Source: an uncultured Oscillospiraceae bacterium (lineage in GTDB: Bacteria > Bacillota > Clostridia > Oscillospirales > Acutalibacteraceae). Taken from it: a DNA stretch of 64,000 bases. Position 1 is the first letter of the stretch. The number at the start of each line of letters is the position of its first letter. Location: the NCBI GenBank assembly GCA_902465155.1, contig CABQLY010000005.1:62001-126000 (forward strand), given 5' to 3'. This document shows positions 18,449 to 26,932 of this stretch, piece after piece. The notes under the pieces are model-generated. The model had not been told where the DNA came from. It ran no database searches and worked only from the letters and a program-made list of their open reading frames with translations. The position numbers and the translations under genes are program-made.

Positions 18449-18488
18449 AAACCGCCATGAACCTTTTTAAGGTTCATGGCGGTTTTTT
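18449..18488 (+). terminator. Intrinsic terminator of the SGNH-dockerin gene
   Basis: Perfect 17-bp stem (18449-18465 with 18469-18485), three-base loop, ending in T6, 20 bp after the stop codon. Confidence 0.92.
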
Positions 18489-18633
18489 GTGTAAATAAAG
18501 GGCTTTTTAAAGGGCATAAAGCCTTGGGCAAAATTGGGCGGTTGGGCGTTGGTACCAAGCCCTGTAAATTTAGTTGGTGCCGCTTTGTAAGCTTGGCTGG
18601 CGTTTTTGCGCGGCCACTATTTGGCCTAGGGGG

Positions 18634-19296
18634 TTAATACAACACCGTGTAATTTTCGCCGGTTAGCCCGGCAACGGCGCCGCGCTGTAACAGGGCGGCG
18701 TTTTGCTCGTGCGCCAACAGCCATTTATTTTGCCGAAACAGCAGGCCCTGCCCCTCGCTGCCCTTGGGCAGCGGCAGGTTGGTGCCAACCGGCAGGCCAA
18801 CTACGCAGCCAAAGCCCTGCGCCTGCACCTCGCACGGGCAAAAGTGCAAAGTAGTGGCATAAATTTCGGCAACCGTGCCGGCCGGCAGATAAAAGGCCTG
18901 CATTTTTTTGGTGTTCAGCCAGCCGTTTTTAAGGCTGCTGCGGCGCCCTAAAATTAAAACCAAATTGGTTACGGCAATGTTTAATTCGCTGCAGCAGTGC
19001 CACTCGGCGGCGTTTAATTGGCTGTTGTGCCCGTGGCAGTAGCCAAATTGGGCTTTTAGCCCGCCAAAAACGGCAAGGCTTAGCGGCGCGCAGTCGGGCA
19101 GTGCCTCAAACGCCGGTACGCTGGCTAAATACTCGCTGCCTTGCTCCGGCCTTTTCAGCGCTTCGGCTGCCTTTAAAAAGGCGGCGCCGCTTTGGGGCAG
19201 CAGGCGGCCGTATTCGGCAAATTCCGGCGCCGTTACCGGCAGCAGCGGCAGCGTGGGGTTTTTGGCTTTTAGTTGTGCTAAGGCTTCCCGGTTCAT
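18634..19296 (-). CDS. DUF4867 family protein, partner of a sugar isomerase
   Basis: 220 residues. The ATG at 19296 is chosen because GGGGGAGGAA lies just upstream of it; the TTG further up falls inside that site. The sequence resembles DUF4867 proteins, a cupin-like family of about this length: the central GGLKAQFGYCHGHNSQLNAAEWHCCSELNIAVTNLVLILG carries His and Glu residues of a possible metal centre, followed by a beta-rich part with YATTLHFCPCEVQ. Function is unknown. The gene lies 20 bp downstream of the isomerase in the same direction, which suggests a role in the same sugar pathway, for example handling the anomer or downstream step; that is inference. Confidence 0.75.
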   Translation of the reverse strand: MNREALAQLKAKNPTLPLLPVTAPEFAEYGRLLPQSGAAFLKAAEALKRPEQGSEYLASVPAFEALPDCAPLSLAVFGGLKAQFGYCHGHNSQLNAAEWHCCSELNIAVTNLVLILGRRSSLKNGWLNTKKMQAFYLPAGTVAEIYATTLHFCPCEVQAQGFGCVVGLPVGTNLPLPKGSEGQGLLFRQNKWLLAHEQNAALLQRGAVAGLTGENYTVLY

Positions 19297-19316
19297 AAGT
19301 TCCTCCCCCAAAAAAA

Positions 19317-20723
19317 TTAATCGTCCAGTGCGGTATCAATTTTTAAAGCTGTAAAATACTTGGTAAACTCGCGCAGCTCGGCGGTGTAATCGCCCAAAAT
19401 CTCGCAAAAATGGTGAATGTAGGGGCCGTCTAACAGGCGGTCCTCTACCTTTTGCAGGTTTTTAAATTCGCCCCAAAGGTAGGTGCCGTGGGTTTGCGGG
19501 CCGGGAACGGTGTGGCAAAGCATAGGCAGCAGCAGGTAGTTGCCGTGCTCCTGCTCTAAGCGGGCAACGGTGTAAACGCCGTCCTTAGCGCGGAACCATT
19601 CGCGTTGGTTTACCAGCTCGGCCGGGCAATCCTCTGCTTTAACCGAAAGGGGGAACGGCCCGCAGTGCCAAAGCAGCTCGGCGTTTTTGTTTTCGGGGTG
19701 GCGCACGGTAAATTCCCCTAAAAACGGCCGCTCGTGCCCTAAAGCGGCGCTGCTTAGCAGCACCATTGTTAAAGCGCAGTGCATATCGCTCTCGCAGGAG
19801 ATCATGTAGCCCATATCGTTTAAAATGCCGTACACGGCGCAGGGGGCCAGCCCGTCAAACAGCTGCGGGGTGGCGGTCCAACATTCGGCCGAAATAACAT
19901 CTAAATCGTTCTCCTCAAACAGCTGCCGGTACATAATAACCAGCGCGGCCATGCGGGTTAGGTATTTTGGCGTTAGGTCGTCCATTTGGTAATGGCTGCA
20001 AATAAATTGCTCCATTTTTGCAATTTCCTGCTGCTCGGTTTTAAGTACGGTGTTAAACTTTTCTAAAATAACGGCCAGGTTAAAGGGCACAATGCGCAGC
20101 CCAAACCGCTCCATTAATTCGCCCTCGTTCCAAATAACCGAATAAAACGGTGCCGGCCGAATACCAACCTGGCCAACCTTTAGCCCGGTAAAGTTTTTAA
20201 CCATGCAGGCAACGCTAAAAAAGCGCTTTAAGCCCTCGGCAAACTCCGGCTCCTCAACCCGGCAGCACGGCAGGTGCGAAAAGGGAATGTGATACCGCTG
20301 AAGCTGGCGTGAAACGCCGAACAAGCCGCATTGCGAATCGGTGGGGCGCATACCGTGCTCGTAATATTCGTCATCTAACGGGGCCCAAAGCAGCACCGGC
20401 TTGCCAACCGCCTTGGCCAGCTGGGCGGCGGCCTCCTCATTGCCAAAGTTGCAGTTAATAATAAAAACGGCGTCTACCTTTTCGGCCAAAAAGCGTTCGG
20501 CTAGCTGGTTGGTGCTTTCCTCGTCAAAAATTAAATCTTTACAGCCAAGGCCGCGGCTGTTTACAAAGGTTACCTGCTCGGTGGTAAAGTTTTTTTCAAT
20601 GTAATCTACAAAACGGCGGCCGCGCTCCTCCGCCGAGCTCCAGGTTAAAAAGGTTTTGGCCGGGCGGTCGGTGGTGTTGCGGCGCATGGGCGCCAAACCA
20701 ATTTTTAAATTGTAATTTAACAT
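19317..20723 (-). CDS. L-fucose/L-arabinose isomerase-like enzyme
   Basis: 468 residues. Similar to the L-fucose isomerase-like/L-arabinose isomerase superfamily: an N-terminal Rossmann-like half (VDAVFIINCNFGNEEAAAQLAKAV; PVLLWAPLDDEYYEHG) and a C-terminal half with the metal-site candidates Glu in DVISAECWTATPQ, Glu and Asp in ISCESDMHCALTM and His in LLWHCGPFPLSV. Such enzymes interconvert aldoses and ketoses with Mn2+; the real sugar cannot be read off. It is the first gene of a two-gene operon with DUF4867. No kinase or aldolase for the product is nearby. Confidence 0.8.
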   Translation of the reverse strand: MLNYNLKIGLAPMRRNTTDRPAKTFLTWSSAEERGRRFVDYIEKNFTTEQVTFVNSRGLGCKDLIFDEESTNQLAERFLAEKVDAVFIINCNFGNEEAAAQLAKAVGKPVLLWAPLDDEYYEHGMRPTDSQCGLFGVSRQLQRYHIPFSHLPCCRVEEPEFAEGLKRFFSVACMVKNFTGLKVGQVGIRPAPFYSVIWNEGELMERFGLRIVPFNLAVILEKFNTVLKTEQQEIAKMEQFICSHYQMDDLTPKYLTRMAALVIMYRQLFEENDLDVISAECWTATPQLFDGLAPCAVYGILNDMGYMISCESDMHCALTMVLLSSAALGHERPFLGEFTVRHPENKNAELLWHCGPFPLSVKAEDCPAELVNQREWFRAKDGVYTVARLEQEHGNYLLLPMLCHTVPGPQTHGTYLWGEFKNLQKVEDRLLDGPYIHHFCEILGDYTAELREFTKYFTALKIDTALDD

Positions 20724-21156
20724 CTCAATACCCCTTTAAATTAGTTTTACAGCAAATTTGCACTTTGGCCGGCGTTTGGCCTTGCTTATTGCCCGCTACG
20801 GTTTAAGCGGCGCTGCGCCAACCCCTTGCAGGCGTTTGCCCTGCGGGGCACTTTACGCGTTGCCGCCTAAAAAACAGGCTAATTTTTTTGCTTGCCTAAG
20901 CCTGCCGGTACACTTTTACTGTACCACGCTAATTTTTAAAATACCATGTAAAAAATAGAACAAGCTGTATGTTTTTCTACTAATTTTTTGCAAAGAAACG
21001 AGTTTAAGAAACCGGCATTGCAAGATTTTTTGGGTTGTTTTTAAAAGAAATAAAGAGCAAGCCCTTTATTAAGGGGGCTTGGAATAGGAGCAGCTGTGCG
21101 GTAATAACTGCGCAACATCCGGCGGCAAAAAAATTGCAGCCGGTAAAACCTTAAAC
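20724..21156. other. Intergenic region upstream of the isomerase operon
   Basis: About 430 bp without a credible gene. It should hold the leftward isomerase promoter. The only clear element is an imperfect palindrome GGTACA-7 nt-TGTACC at 20907-20925, a possible operator. A weak hairpin (21058-21064 with 21075-21081) lies further right. Confidence 0.35.
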
Positions 21157-21186
21157 AAAAAAAACGCCGCAGGCTTGCCTGCGGCG
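21157..21186 (-). terminator. Terminator of the hydrogenase-phosphatase operon
   Basis: 10-bp perfect GC-rich stem (21165-21174 with 21177-21186); on the minus strand it is followed by T8. It sits 20 bp after the phosphatase stop codon. Confidence 0.9.
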
Positions 21187-21205
21187 GCTAATTTTATAAA
21201 TTTAT

Positions 21206-22378
21206 TTAAAAATAGCTTACCTTAACCCGTTTGCCCATTTGCTTTAAGCAGGCGGTTAGCTGCTCTACCAAGTTCATTTTAATGTTAAAATTAATAGGCA
21301 GGTCGGGGTTTTGGTGCGCGGGGTTTACGGCGCGGCCAACATAAAAGTTAATGTCGGTAGCGTCCTCAAACAGCAGGCGGCAAATTAGGGAGGCACCGTC
21401 GTGCCGGTAGCCCCACTCCTCGTAAAGTTCGTTGGTGCCCAAGGCGTCTTTGGCGTATTCAATAACCTTGTTAATGGTAATAACGCCCTCGGTTACCAGG
21501 TCTACCCCCTCAATTTCGGCAATGGGGGGAACATCGCTTTGCACAAAGTTTAGGCTGGCCTTAACCGGCTTACCCAAGTATTTTGCGGCAATAGAGGCGG
21601 TAGTGCCGCCGCAAACAATGTGCTTGCCCTCTTTCGAGAAAAACAGCGACATCATGCGGTCGCAGTCGTCCCGGTTGCGGGGCGGGCCAAACAAAAGGTT
21701 CATGGGCTCCCGCTTTCTTACGCGAATCACGCAGGCGGTAGCGTCGTCCCCCGGTTGGTTGCCGTATAGCTTGTTGCATTCATCTACCAGCATGGTAGAA
21801 AGGGTTTTGGCGGTGTAACCCTGCGGGGCAACGCTTACCATAAAGTCGGCAATATCCTCCCGCCGCCAGCCAAAGTTGTAGGCAATGCCAATGCCGGCGT
21901 GGGGGCAGCCGTCACTCATGGCAATGAAAATATCGTTCTCCTGCAAGGGAATGGTGGCTTTGTAAATTTTTTTGCCGCCAATGTTCAGTTCGCTTTGCGG
22001 GTATTGGTACAGTTCAAAATTGCGAATCATAATCACAAGCGGATTATCGTACTGAATAATTTCGGCGGTGGCGTTGTGAATTAAGTGGATGATGGTAAAG
22101 GTGGAGTAGGCCACCCCGCGTACCGAGCAAATGGGCAGGGTTGCGGCAATGGTTTCCACACACTCCTCCAGCTTTAGGCCCTCGGCCATCATGGTGGAAA
22201 TAATTTTAGAGGTAAGGGTAGAAAGAATACTGGCCTTTACGCCGCTGCCAAGGCCGTCGGCCAACACAATAACGGTAGAATCCTCGCCCTGTTCTACAAT
22301 ATCAACATGGTCGCCGCACAGCTGCTCGCCGGCGTGATTAATGCTTTTCCAACCAATATCGGCACAAAGGTTATTCAT
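21206..22378 (-). CDS. SpoIIE/PP2C-family protein phosphatase
   Basis: 390 residues. The PP2C-type core is intact: CGDHVDIVEQGEDSTVIVLADGLGSGVKAS holds the metal-binding ADG, AMSDGCPHAG is the second acidic motif and QPGDDATACVIRV the third. The C-terminal 140 residues (FGPPRNRDDCDRMMSLFFSKEGKHIVCGGTTA and beyond) are an additional domain. It lacks the membrane part of true SpoIIE. The start overlaps the end of the PAS-hydrogenase gene by 8 bp, pointing to a tightly coupled sensor-phosphatase pair. It is expected to dephosphorylate a Ser/Thr-phosphorylated target when the hydrogenase senses H2 or redox state; the target is unknown. Confidence 0.9.
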   Translation of the reverse strand: MNNLCADIGWKSINHAGEQLCGDHVDIVEQGEDSTVIVLADGLGSGVKASILSTLTSKIISTMMAEGLKLEECVETIAATLPICSVRGVAYSTFTIIHLIHNATAEIIQYDNPLVIMIRNFELYQYPQSELNIGGKKIYKATIPLQENDIFIAMSDGCPHAGIGIAYNFGWRREDIADFMVSVAPQGYTAKTLSTMLVDECNKLYGNQPGDDATACVIRVRKREPMNLLFGPPRNRDDCDRMMSLFFSKEGKHIVCGGTTASIAAKYLGKPVKASLNFVQSDVPPIAEIEGVDLVTEGVITINKVIEYAKDALGTNELYEEWGYRHDGASLICRLLFEDATDINFYVGRAVNPAHQNPDLPINFNIKMNLVEQLTACLKQMGKRVKVSYF

Positions 22379-24044
22379 CGCTAATAGACTCCTTTAATTT
22401 AGAAAGGGCAATTTTAGTTTCGGCGGCCGTTTCCCCTAACAGGGAGGCAATTTCCTGCACAATGCGCATTTGCTTGTCTACCACCTTGTCGGCAATTTCA
22501 ACCGTTTGGCGGCTAATGCTCTCCTTGCGCTCACGCACATTTTCCTCCTCGGTTACATCGCGCATAATGCAAATTAACAGGCGGTACTCCTTATCGTAAA
22601 TAATGCTTTGCTCAACATACTTTTCGTACTCGGCCAAATAAACCCGCCGGTCGTGAATGTTGCGGCCGTTTTGCAGCACCGTCATAAAGGGCTTGGGGTC
22701 TAAAATGCGTACAACGCCGTCCCCCAATACCACTGAGGGGGAGCGCAAATTTAAAATTTTAAGGGCGGCTTTGTTAATTTGCTGCACCTCCAGCTTTTCG
22801 TTCAGCAAAATCAGCCCGTTTGGCGTGTTGCGAACAATATTGTCGGAAAAGCTTTCGGCCTTGTCTTTTAAATATGGCAGGCACATAGAAATTTCGGCCT
22901 TGCCCTGGTAAATGGCAACGGCCTTTTCGCGGCAGGTGTTGTACCCGCAGGAGCCGCAGTTTAATTCGTCTGCCGGCTTTAGTTTGCCCATTTTATGTAA
23001 AATATCCTCAATTTCCGCTTCGGTGGGCGGCTGCAGCTTGCGCTCAATTACCGTAAAGGTTTTGTGCAGGGCGGTGCGGTCGGGCTGGGTAACTTCAAAA
23101 TCCTTTTTGCCGGCAAAGCGTGCAACGGCCATATAATCCTGTACTGGCAGGCGGTGAAATTTTTCCATAACCGGGCCGCCAACGCAGCTGCCAACGCAGG
23201 CCGACATTTCTATAAAGCAGCGGTGAATTTTTCCGCCGGCAATATCTTTTAAAGCGGCAATGCAGTTTTCAACTCCGTCTATGGCCAGGTAGGTGTAGTC
23301 CGGGTGGTCTAACTGCATGGTTTTTAAAATGCCGCCGGTGGTGGGAAAAAACCGGGCGCGGCTGTGTTCGTCGCTGTCCAACTCCGCCTTTAGGGTTACC
23401 CCCTCGGCTTTTAGCCAGGCGGTTAGCTCGTCAAAGGTTAAAACCGCGTCTACCAAGCCTTCGTAATATTGGGCTTCGTCTTTTTTTGCAACGCAGGGGC
23501 CAATAAAAACGGTTTTGGCGTTTTTGTAGCGGGTTTTAATATCTTTACAATGGGCCTGCATGGGCGAAAGAACATCGGCCAGGCAGGGCAGCATGGCCGG
23601 GTAGTGCTTTTGAATCAGCAAATTAACCGAGTGGCAGCAGGAGGAGATGATAACATCTTTGGTTTGTTCGGCTACCATTTTTTCGTATGCGGTTTTAACA
23701 ATGGTGGCGCCAATGGCGGTTTCCTCCACATCAAAAAAGCCGAGCTGCTTTAAGGCCGCGCGCATGGCGCCAATGCCAACGCCCTCGTAATTGGCAATAA
23801 ACGAGGGAGCCAGGCTAACTATAACCGGGTCACCGCTTTGCAGCAACACCTTAACCTTTTCGGTTTCGTCGGTAATCTGTTTGGCGTTTTGGGGGCAAAC
23901 CACAAAGCACTGGCCGCACAAAATGCACTCGTTGCCAATAATGTAGGCCTGGTTGCCTGAAAAGCGAATAGATTTAACCGGGCAGTGCCGAATACATTTG
24001 TAGCAGTTTTTGCAGTTAGATTTTTTTAAGGTTAGGCAGTCCAT
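22371..24044 (-). CDS. Sensory-type [FeFe]-hydrogenase with ferredoxin and PAS domains (HydS-like, group C)
   Basis: 557 residues. Two [4Fe-4S] sites come first (Cys 11/14/17/21 and 40/43/46/50). The H-cluster domain has L1 as SSCCHSV (136/137; canonical TSCCPxW), L2 as GPCVAKKDE (Cys 184; canonical MPCxxKKxE) and L3 as EMSACVGSCVGGP (canonical ExMxCxxGC, so the Met is Ser here). Next is a CGSCGYNTC...C Fe-S module, then a PAS domain (VRNTPNGLILLNEKLEVQQINKAA) and a C-terminal coiled-coil. The order matches group C sensory hydrogenases, which have low activity and regulate rather than metabolise. The downstream PP2C gene overlaps it. AAGGAAAT precedes the ATG. Confidence 0.9.
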   Translation of the reverse strand: MDCLTLKKSNCKNCYKCIRHCPVKSIRFSGNQAYIIGNECILCGQCFVVCPQNAKQITDETEKVKVLLQSGDPVIVSLAPSFIANYEGVGIGAMRAALKQLGFFDVEETAIGATIVKTAYEKMVAEQTKDVIISSCCHSVNLLIQKHYPAMLPCLADVLSPMQAHCKDIKTRYKNAKTVFIGPCVAKKDEAQYYEGLVDAVLTFDELTAWLKAEGVTLKAELDSDEHSRARFFPTTGGILKTMQLDHPDYTYLAIDGVENCIAALKDIAGGKIHRCFIEMSACVGSCVGGPVMEKFHRLPVQDYMAVARFAGKKDFEVTQPDRTALHKTFTVIERKLQPPTEAEIEDILHKMGKLKPADELNCGSCGYNTCREKAVAIYQGKAEISMCLPYLKDKAESFSDNIVRNTPNGLILLNEKLEVQQINKAALKILNLRSPSVVLGDGVVRILDPKPFMTVLQNGRNIHDRRVYLAEYEKYVEQSIIYDKEYRLLICIMRDVTEEENVRERKESISRQTVEIADKVVDKQMRIVQEIASLLGETAAETKIALSKLKESISDE

Positions 24045-24049
24045 TAAGG

Positions 24050-24310
24050 TTATTTCCTTTCCGCCGCTAAGGGCTGTAATACCTTTTCTTTAAAAAAGTT
24101 TTCAAAGCCGGCAACAGTAACACCGGGGTAAACCGTGTCGTCTACCGTAACGGTAACGCCCTCCCGGTTGCATTTTCCGGCACAAAAGCTGCCGGCCAGG
24201 GTTACAAGGGGCTCCAGCCCGTTTTCGGCAACCGCTTTTTGAAAAAGCGCTACCAGCTGTTCGGCCCCGTTTAGGTGGCAGGCCGAGCCAACACAAATTT
24301 GAACAAGCAT
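24050..24310 (-). CDS. Small thioredoxin-fold [2Fe-2S] protein (NuoE-like)
   Basis: 86 residues. Cysteines at C6, C11 (CVGSACHLNG) and in AGSFCAGKCNREGV form the C-x4-C...C-x3-C pattern of thioredoxin-like [2Fe-2S] ferredoxins, as in NuoE/HydC C-terminal domains. It has no separate partner domain. It lies 5 bp before the hydrogenase and 2 bp after its own paralogue, so it likely passes electrons to or from the sensor. The two copies differ a good deal in sequence, so they are not a recent duplication. Confidence 0.85.
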   Translation of the reverse strand: MLVQICVGSACHLNGAEQLVALFQKAVAENGLEPLVTLAGSFCAGKCNREGVTVTVDDTVYPGVTVAGFENFFKEKVLQPLAAERK

Positions 24311-24312
24311 TG

Positions 24313-24558
24313 TTATTTATTTTCCTCCCGCAAAATGTACTTTTTAAAAAACGGCTCGGCGGTTTTGGGGGTAACCGAGTAAAATTCATTGTCCAGCGTA
24401 ACGCAAACGCCCTCGCGGCAGCGGCCCATGCAAAAGGTGCCGGCCAGCTCAACGCTGCCGTCTAACCCGTGCTGCGCTATGAGCTGCTGAAATTGCTCTA
24501 CCACCTCTCGCGAGCCTTTAATGTGGCAGGAGGAGCCAATACAGACGGTTAACTTCAT
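24313..24558 (-). CDS. Second small thioredoxin-fold [2Fe-2S] protein
   Basis: 81 residues with CIGSSCHIKGSREVV and AGTFCMGRCREGVCV, the same C-x4-C...C-x3-C ligand pattern as its downstream neighbour plus one extra Cys. The ATG overlaps the stop of the kinase-like gene (ATGA). The paralogous pair is probably an electron relay for the PAS-hydrogenase; whether the two form a heterodimer is inference. Confidence 0.85.
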   Translation of the reverse strand: MKLTVCIGSSCHIKGSREVVEQFQQLIAQHGLDGSVELAGTFCMGRCREGVCVTLDNEFYSVTPKTAEPFFKKYILREENK

Positions 24559-25334
24559 TGCAATTCCCCTTTCGTAGAATTTAAAAGCTCGGTTAAAAAC
24601 GCGCGGGTGCTGGGGGTGGCCCGGTAAAGCTTAGCGGCGGCAACCGCCGGCAGCAGGCCGGTAATTTGCTGCGGCTGCAAGCTGCTTTGGCTGCAAAGCA
24701 GGCTTAGGTAGTTATTGGCAAGGGCACTGTTGCCGCCTTTTAAAAGCCAAAGGTAGGTAACGGCGGCGTCAACCTCGGGGCAGCCAGCGGCGGCCAGCGC
24801 CCAGTTTAAAATGTAAAGCTCCCCGCCGGGGGTAATCATAATATTTTCGGGGGTTAGGTTGCCGTGGCAAAGGGTTTGCTTTTGGGGCAGGGCCAAAAGC
24901 TGCGTTTTAAGTTCGGCAACGCGCCCGGCCGGCAAGCCGCTGCGCCAAAGCCCCTGCAGCAGCTGCCCCAAAAGGCCCGGCAGGGCAGGGCTGCGGTTAG
25001 CCCAAATTTGGTTGGCGGCGGCCGCCAATTGCTGCAGCAGGGCGCCTGCGTTTTGGGGCTGCTCGGCCAGCAGGCGGCTAAGCGTTTTGCCCTTTAGGTA
25101 GCTGCTGACAATTGCCCATTTTTGGTTTATTTGGCAAACCTTTAAAACCGGCGGCACCGGCAGCCCGGCCTTGGCGGCAAGGGCTTGGGCGTAAGCCTCA
25201 AACAGCGCCCGTTCGCCGGTTGGTTCGGTGTTAAAAACCTTTAAGCAACGGTCGGAATCCCGGTAAACGGTTTGGTGGTTGCTAACGGCAATAATTCGGT
25301 CTAAGTTCGTGTAAATTCCCCCCAAAAGCGCCAA
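24555..25334 (-). CDS. APH/choline-kinase-fold protein with altered catalytic residues (possible pseudokinase)
   Basis: About 259 residues in the aminoglycoside phosphotransferase fold. A Lys in RCLKVF (K32) matches the ATP-binding lysine. The catalytic loop HGDxxxxN reads HGNLTPENIM (N159 in place of Asp, N164 kept), and the metal-binding Asp of the following IDW motif is Asn (LNW, N177). Both key acidic residues are thus lost, which suggests no or altered phosphotransfer. It is the first gene of the operon with the hydrogenase and phosphatase. The start is unsure: the TTG at 25334 has no ribosome binding site, while GGGGGGA lies 15 nt inside. Confidence 0.78.
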   Translation of the reverse strand: MALLGGIYTNLDRIIAVSNHQTVYRDSDRCLKVFNTEPTGERALFEAYAQALAAKAGLPVPPVLKVCQINQKWAIVSSYLKGKTLSRLLAEQPQNAGALLQQLAAAANQIWANRSPALPGLLGQLLQGLWRSGLPAGRVAELKTQLLALPQKQTLCHGNLTPENIMITPGGELYILNWALAAAGCPEVDAAVTYLWLLKGGNSALANNYLSLLCSQSSLQPQQITGLLPAVAAAKLYRATPSTRAFLTELLNSTKGELQ

Positions 25335-25402
25335 CGGCGATTTTAAAAATTTGCGGCGCTTTTTGCTGCGCGGTACAGCTTTTGTGCGTACCCGTTACCC
25401 TT

Positions 25403-25431
25403 ATTTTAACACAGTTTAAGGGGCACTGCAA
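25403..25431 (-). promoter_or_regulatory. Promoter of the hydrogenase operon
   Basis: On the minus strand TTGCAG (25431-25426), 17-bp spacer, TAAAAT (25408-25403), about 70 bp before the first gene. It is divergent from the trkA promoter 50 bp away. Confidence 0.65.
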
Positions 25432-25480
25432 CCTCTTTATTTTTTTGTTAAAATTTTCAAAAAAATTCCCCCAAAAGCTA

Positions 25481-25509
25481 TTGCATAATAGGTTCATTCG
25501 TGTTAAAAT
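25481..25509 (+). promoter_or_regulatory. Promoter of trkA-trkH
   Basis: TTGCAT (25481-25486), 17-bp spacer, TAAAAT (25504-25509), 60 bp before the trkA ATG. Confidence 0.7.
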
Positions 25510-25569
25510 ATAGGCCGTAGATTACAACTGGTTTTGCAACTTATTTTAAAATGAACGAGGGTTAGATTT

Positions 25570-26925
25570 ATGAAAATTTTAATCGTTGGCATTGGCAAAA
25601 CGGGCGCAACCCTGGCGCGCACCCTAACAAACGAGGGGCACGATGTTACGATTATGGATTCGGACACCACGCGGGTTGGTGAAATTTGCGATAATAACGA
25701 CGTTATGGGCTTTGTGGGCGACGGCATGAATTACGCCGCCCTGCAGGAGGCCGGCATTGCCGAGGCCGATGTATTAATAGCTGTTACCGGGTCGGACGAG
25801 CAGAATTTGCTTTGCTGCCTGTTTGCCAAAAAATCCGGCCGCTGCGCAACCATTGCGCGGGTGCGCAACCCGTTGTATTTGTCTGAAACCGCATTTATTC
25901 GCGAACAGGTTGGCCTTTCTATGATCATTAATCCCGAATACGCCGCCGCTACCGAAATTTCGCGGCTGCTGCGCTTTCCCTCGGCAATTGATATTAACTC
26001 TTTTTCTAAAGGCAAGGTAGAAATGCTAACCTTTAAAATTCGCGAAAACTCGCAGCTGGCCGGCAAAAATTTAAACGTTGTGCGCACTAAAATAGAGCCG
26101 GATGTGCTGTTTTGCTGCGTGCAGCGTAATGGAACCTGCCACATTCCCGACGGCAACTTTACCCTGCAGGCCGGGGATAAGGCCTCCATTATTATTGCCC
26201 CGAAAAAAACGCACAGCTTTTTTAAAAAAATTGGGGTAGATACCCACGGCGCGCACGATGTTATGATTGTTGGCGGCGGCCGGCTGGCCTACTACCTTTC
26301 TAAACAATTGTTAGAGCTTGGCATTACGGTGCGGCTTATTGAGCTGGACCAGGCCCGCTGCGACGAGCTGGCCGAAAAGCTGCCCCACGCGTTAATTATT
26401 CACGGCGATGGGTCGGATAAAAATTTGCTGCTGGAGGAGGGGCTGGCCGAAACCGACGCCTTTGTTGCCCTAACCGGTTTTGATGAGGAGAACATTTTGC
26501 TCTCGCTTTACGCAAAGGAGGTTGCCAACGCCAAGGTAGTTACCAAGGTAGACCGTATCTCCTTTGACAGCTTAATTTCTAAACTGAATTTAGACAGCGT
26601 TATTTACCCGTGCGACATTACCGCCGAGTACATTTTGCAGTATGTGCGCACCAAGCAAAACGCCATGGGCAACAATGTAGAAAACCTTTACAAGCTGCTG
26701 GGCGACCGGGTGGAGGCCTTAGAGTTTAAAATTGGCGAAAATGCGCCGATTGTTGGAATTGAGCTGCAAAAAATGAACCTGAAAAAGGATTTAATTATTT
26801 GCGGCATTATGCACGAGGGCAAATTTATTTTGCCCTGCGGCGAAAGCACCGTTAGCGTGGGTGACAGCATTATTGTTGTTACCGCACAAAAGCAGCTGAA
26901 TGATGTTGCGGATATTTTGAGGTAA
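25570..26925 (+). CDS. trkA: Trk potassium uptake system, NAD-binding regulatory subunit
   Basis: 451 residues with two tandem RCK_N-RCK_C units. Unit one starts KILIVGIGKTGATLARTL, with NDVMGFVGDGMNYAALQEAGIAEAD; unit two starts VMIVGGGRLAYYLSKQLLELG, with IIHGDGSDKNLLLEEGLAETDAF. Each is a Rossmann nucleotide fold followed by a TrkA-C ligand domain. It is the cytoplasmic ring that gates TrkH in response to NAD(H) or ATP/ADP. ATG behind GAGGGTTAG; trkH begins 7 bp downstream. Confidence 0.95.
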   Translation: MKILIVGIGKTGATLARTLTNEGHDVTIMDSDTTRVGEICDNNDVMGFVGDGMNYAALQEAGIAEADVLIAVTGSDEQNLLCCLFAKKSGRCATIARVRNPLYLSETAFIREQVGLSMIINPEYAAATEISRLLRFPSAIDINSFSKGKVEMLTFKIRENSQLAGKNLNVVRTKIEPDVLFCCVQRNGTCHIPDGNFTLQAGDKASIIIAPKKTHSFFKKIGVDTHGAHDVMIVGGGRLAYYLSKQLLELGITVRLIELDQARCDELAEKLPHALIIHGDGSDKNLLLEEGLAETDAFVALTGFDEENILLSLYAKEVANAKVVTKVDRISFDSLISKLNLDSVIYPCDITAEYILQYVRTKQNAMGNNVENLYKLLGDRVEALEFKIGENAPIVGIELQKMNLKKDLIICGIMHEGKFILPCGESTVSVGDSIIVVTAQKQLNDVADILR

Positions 26926-26932
26926 CGGGCTT

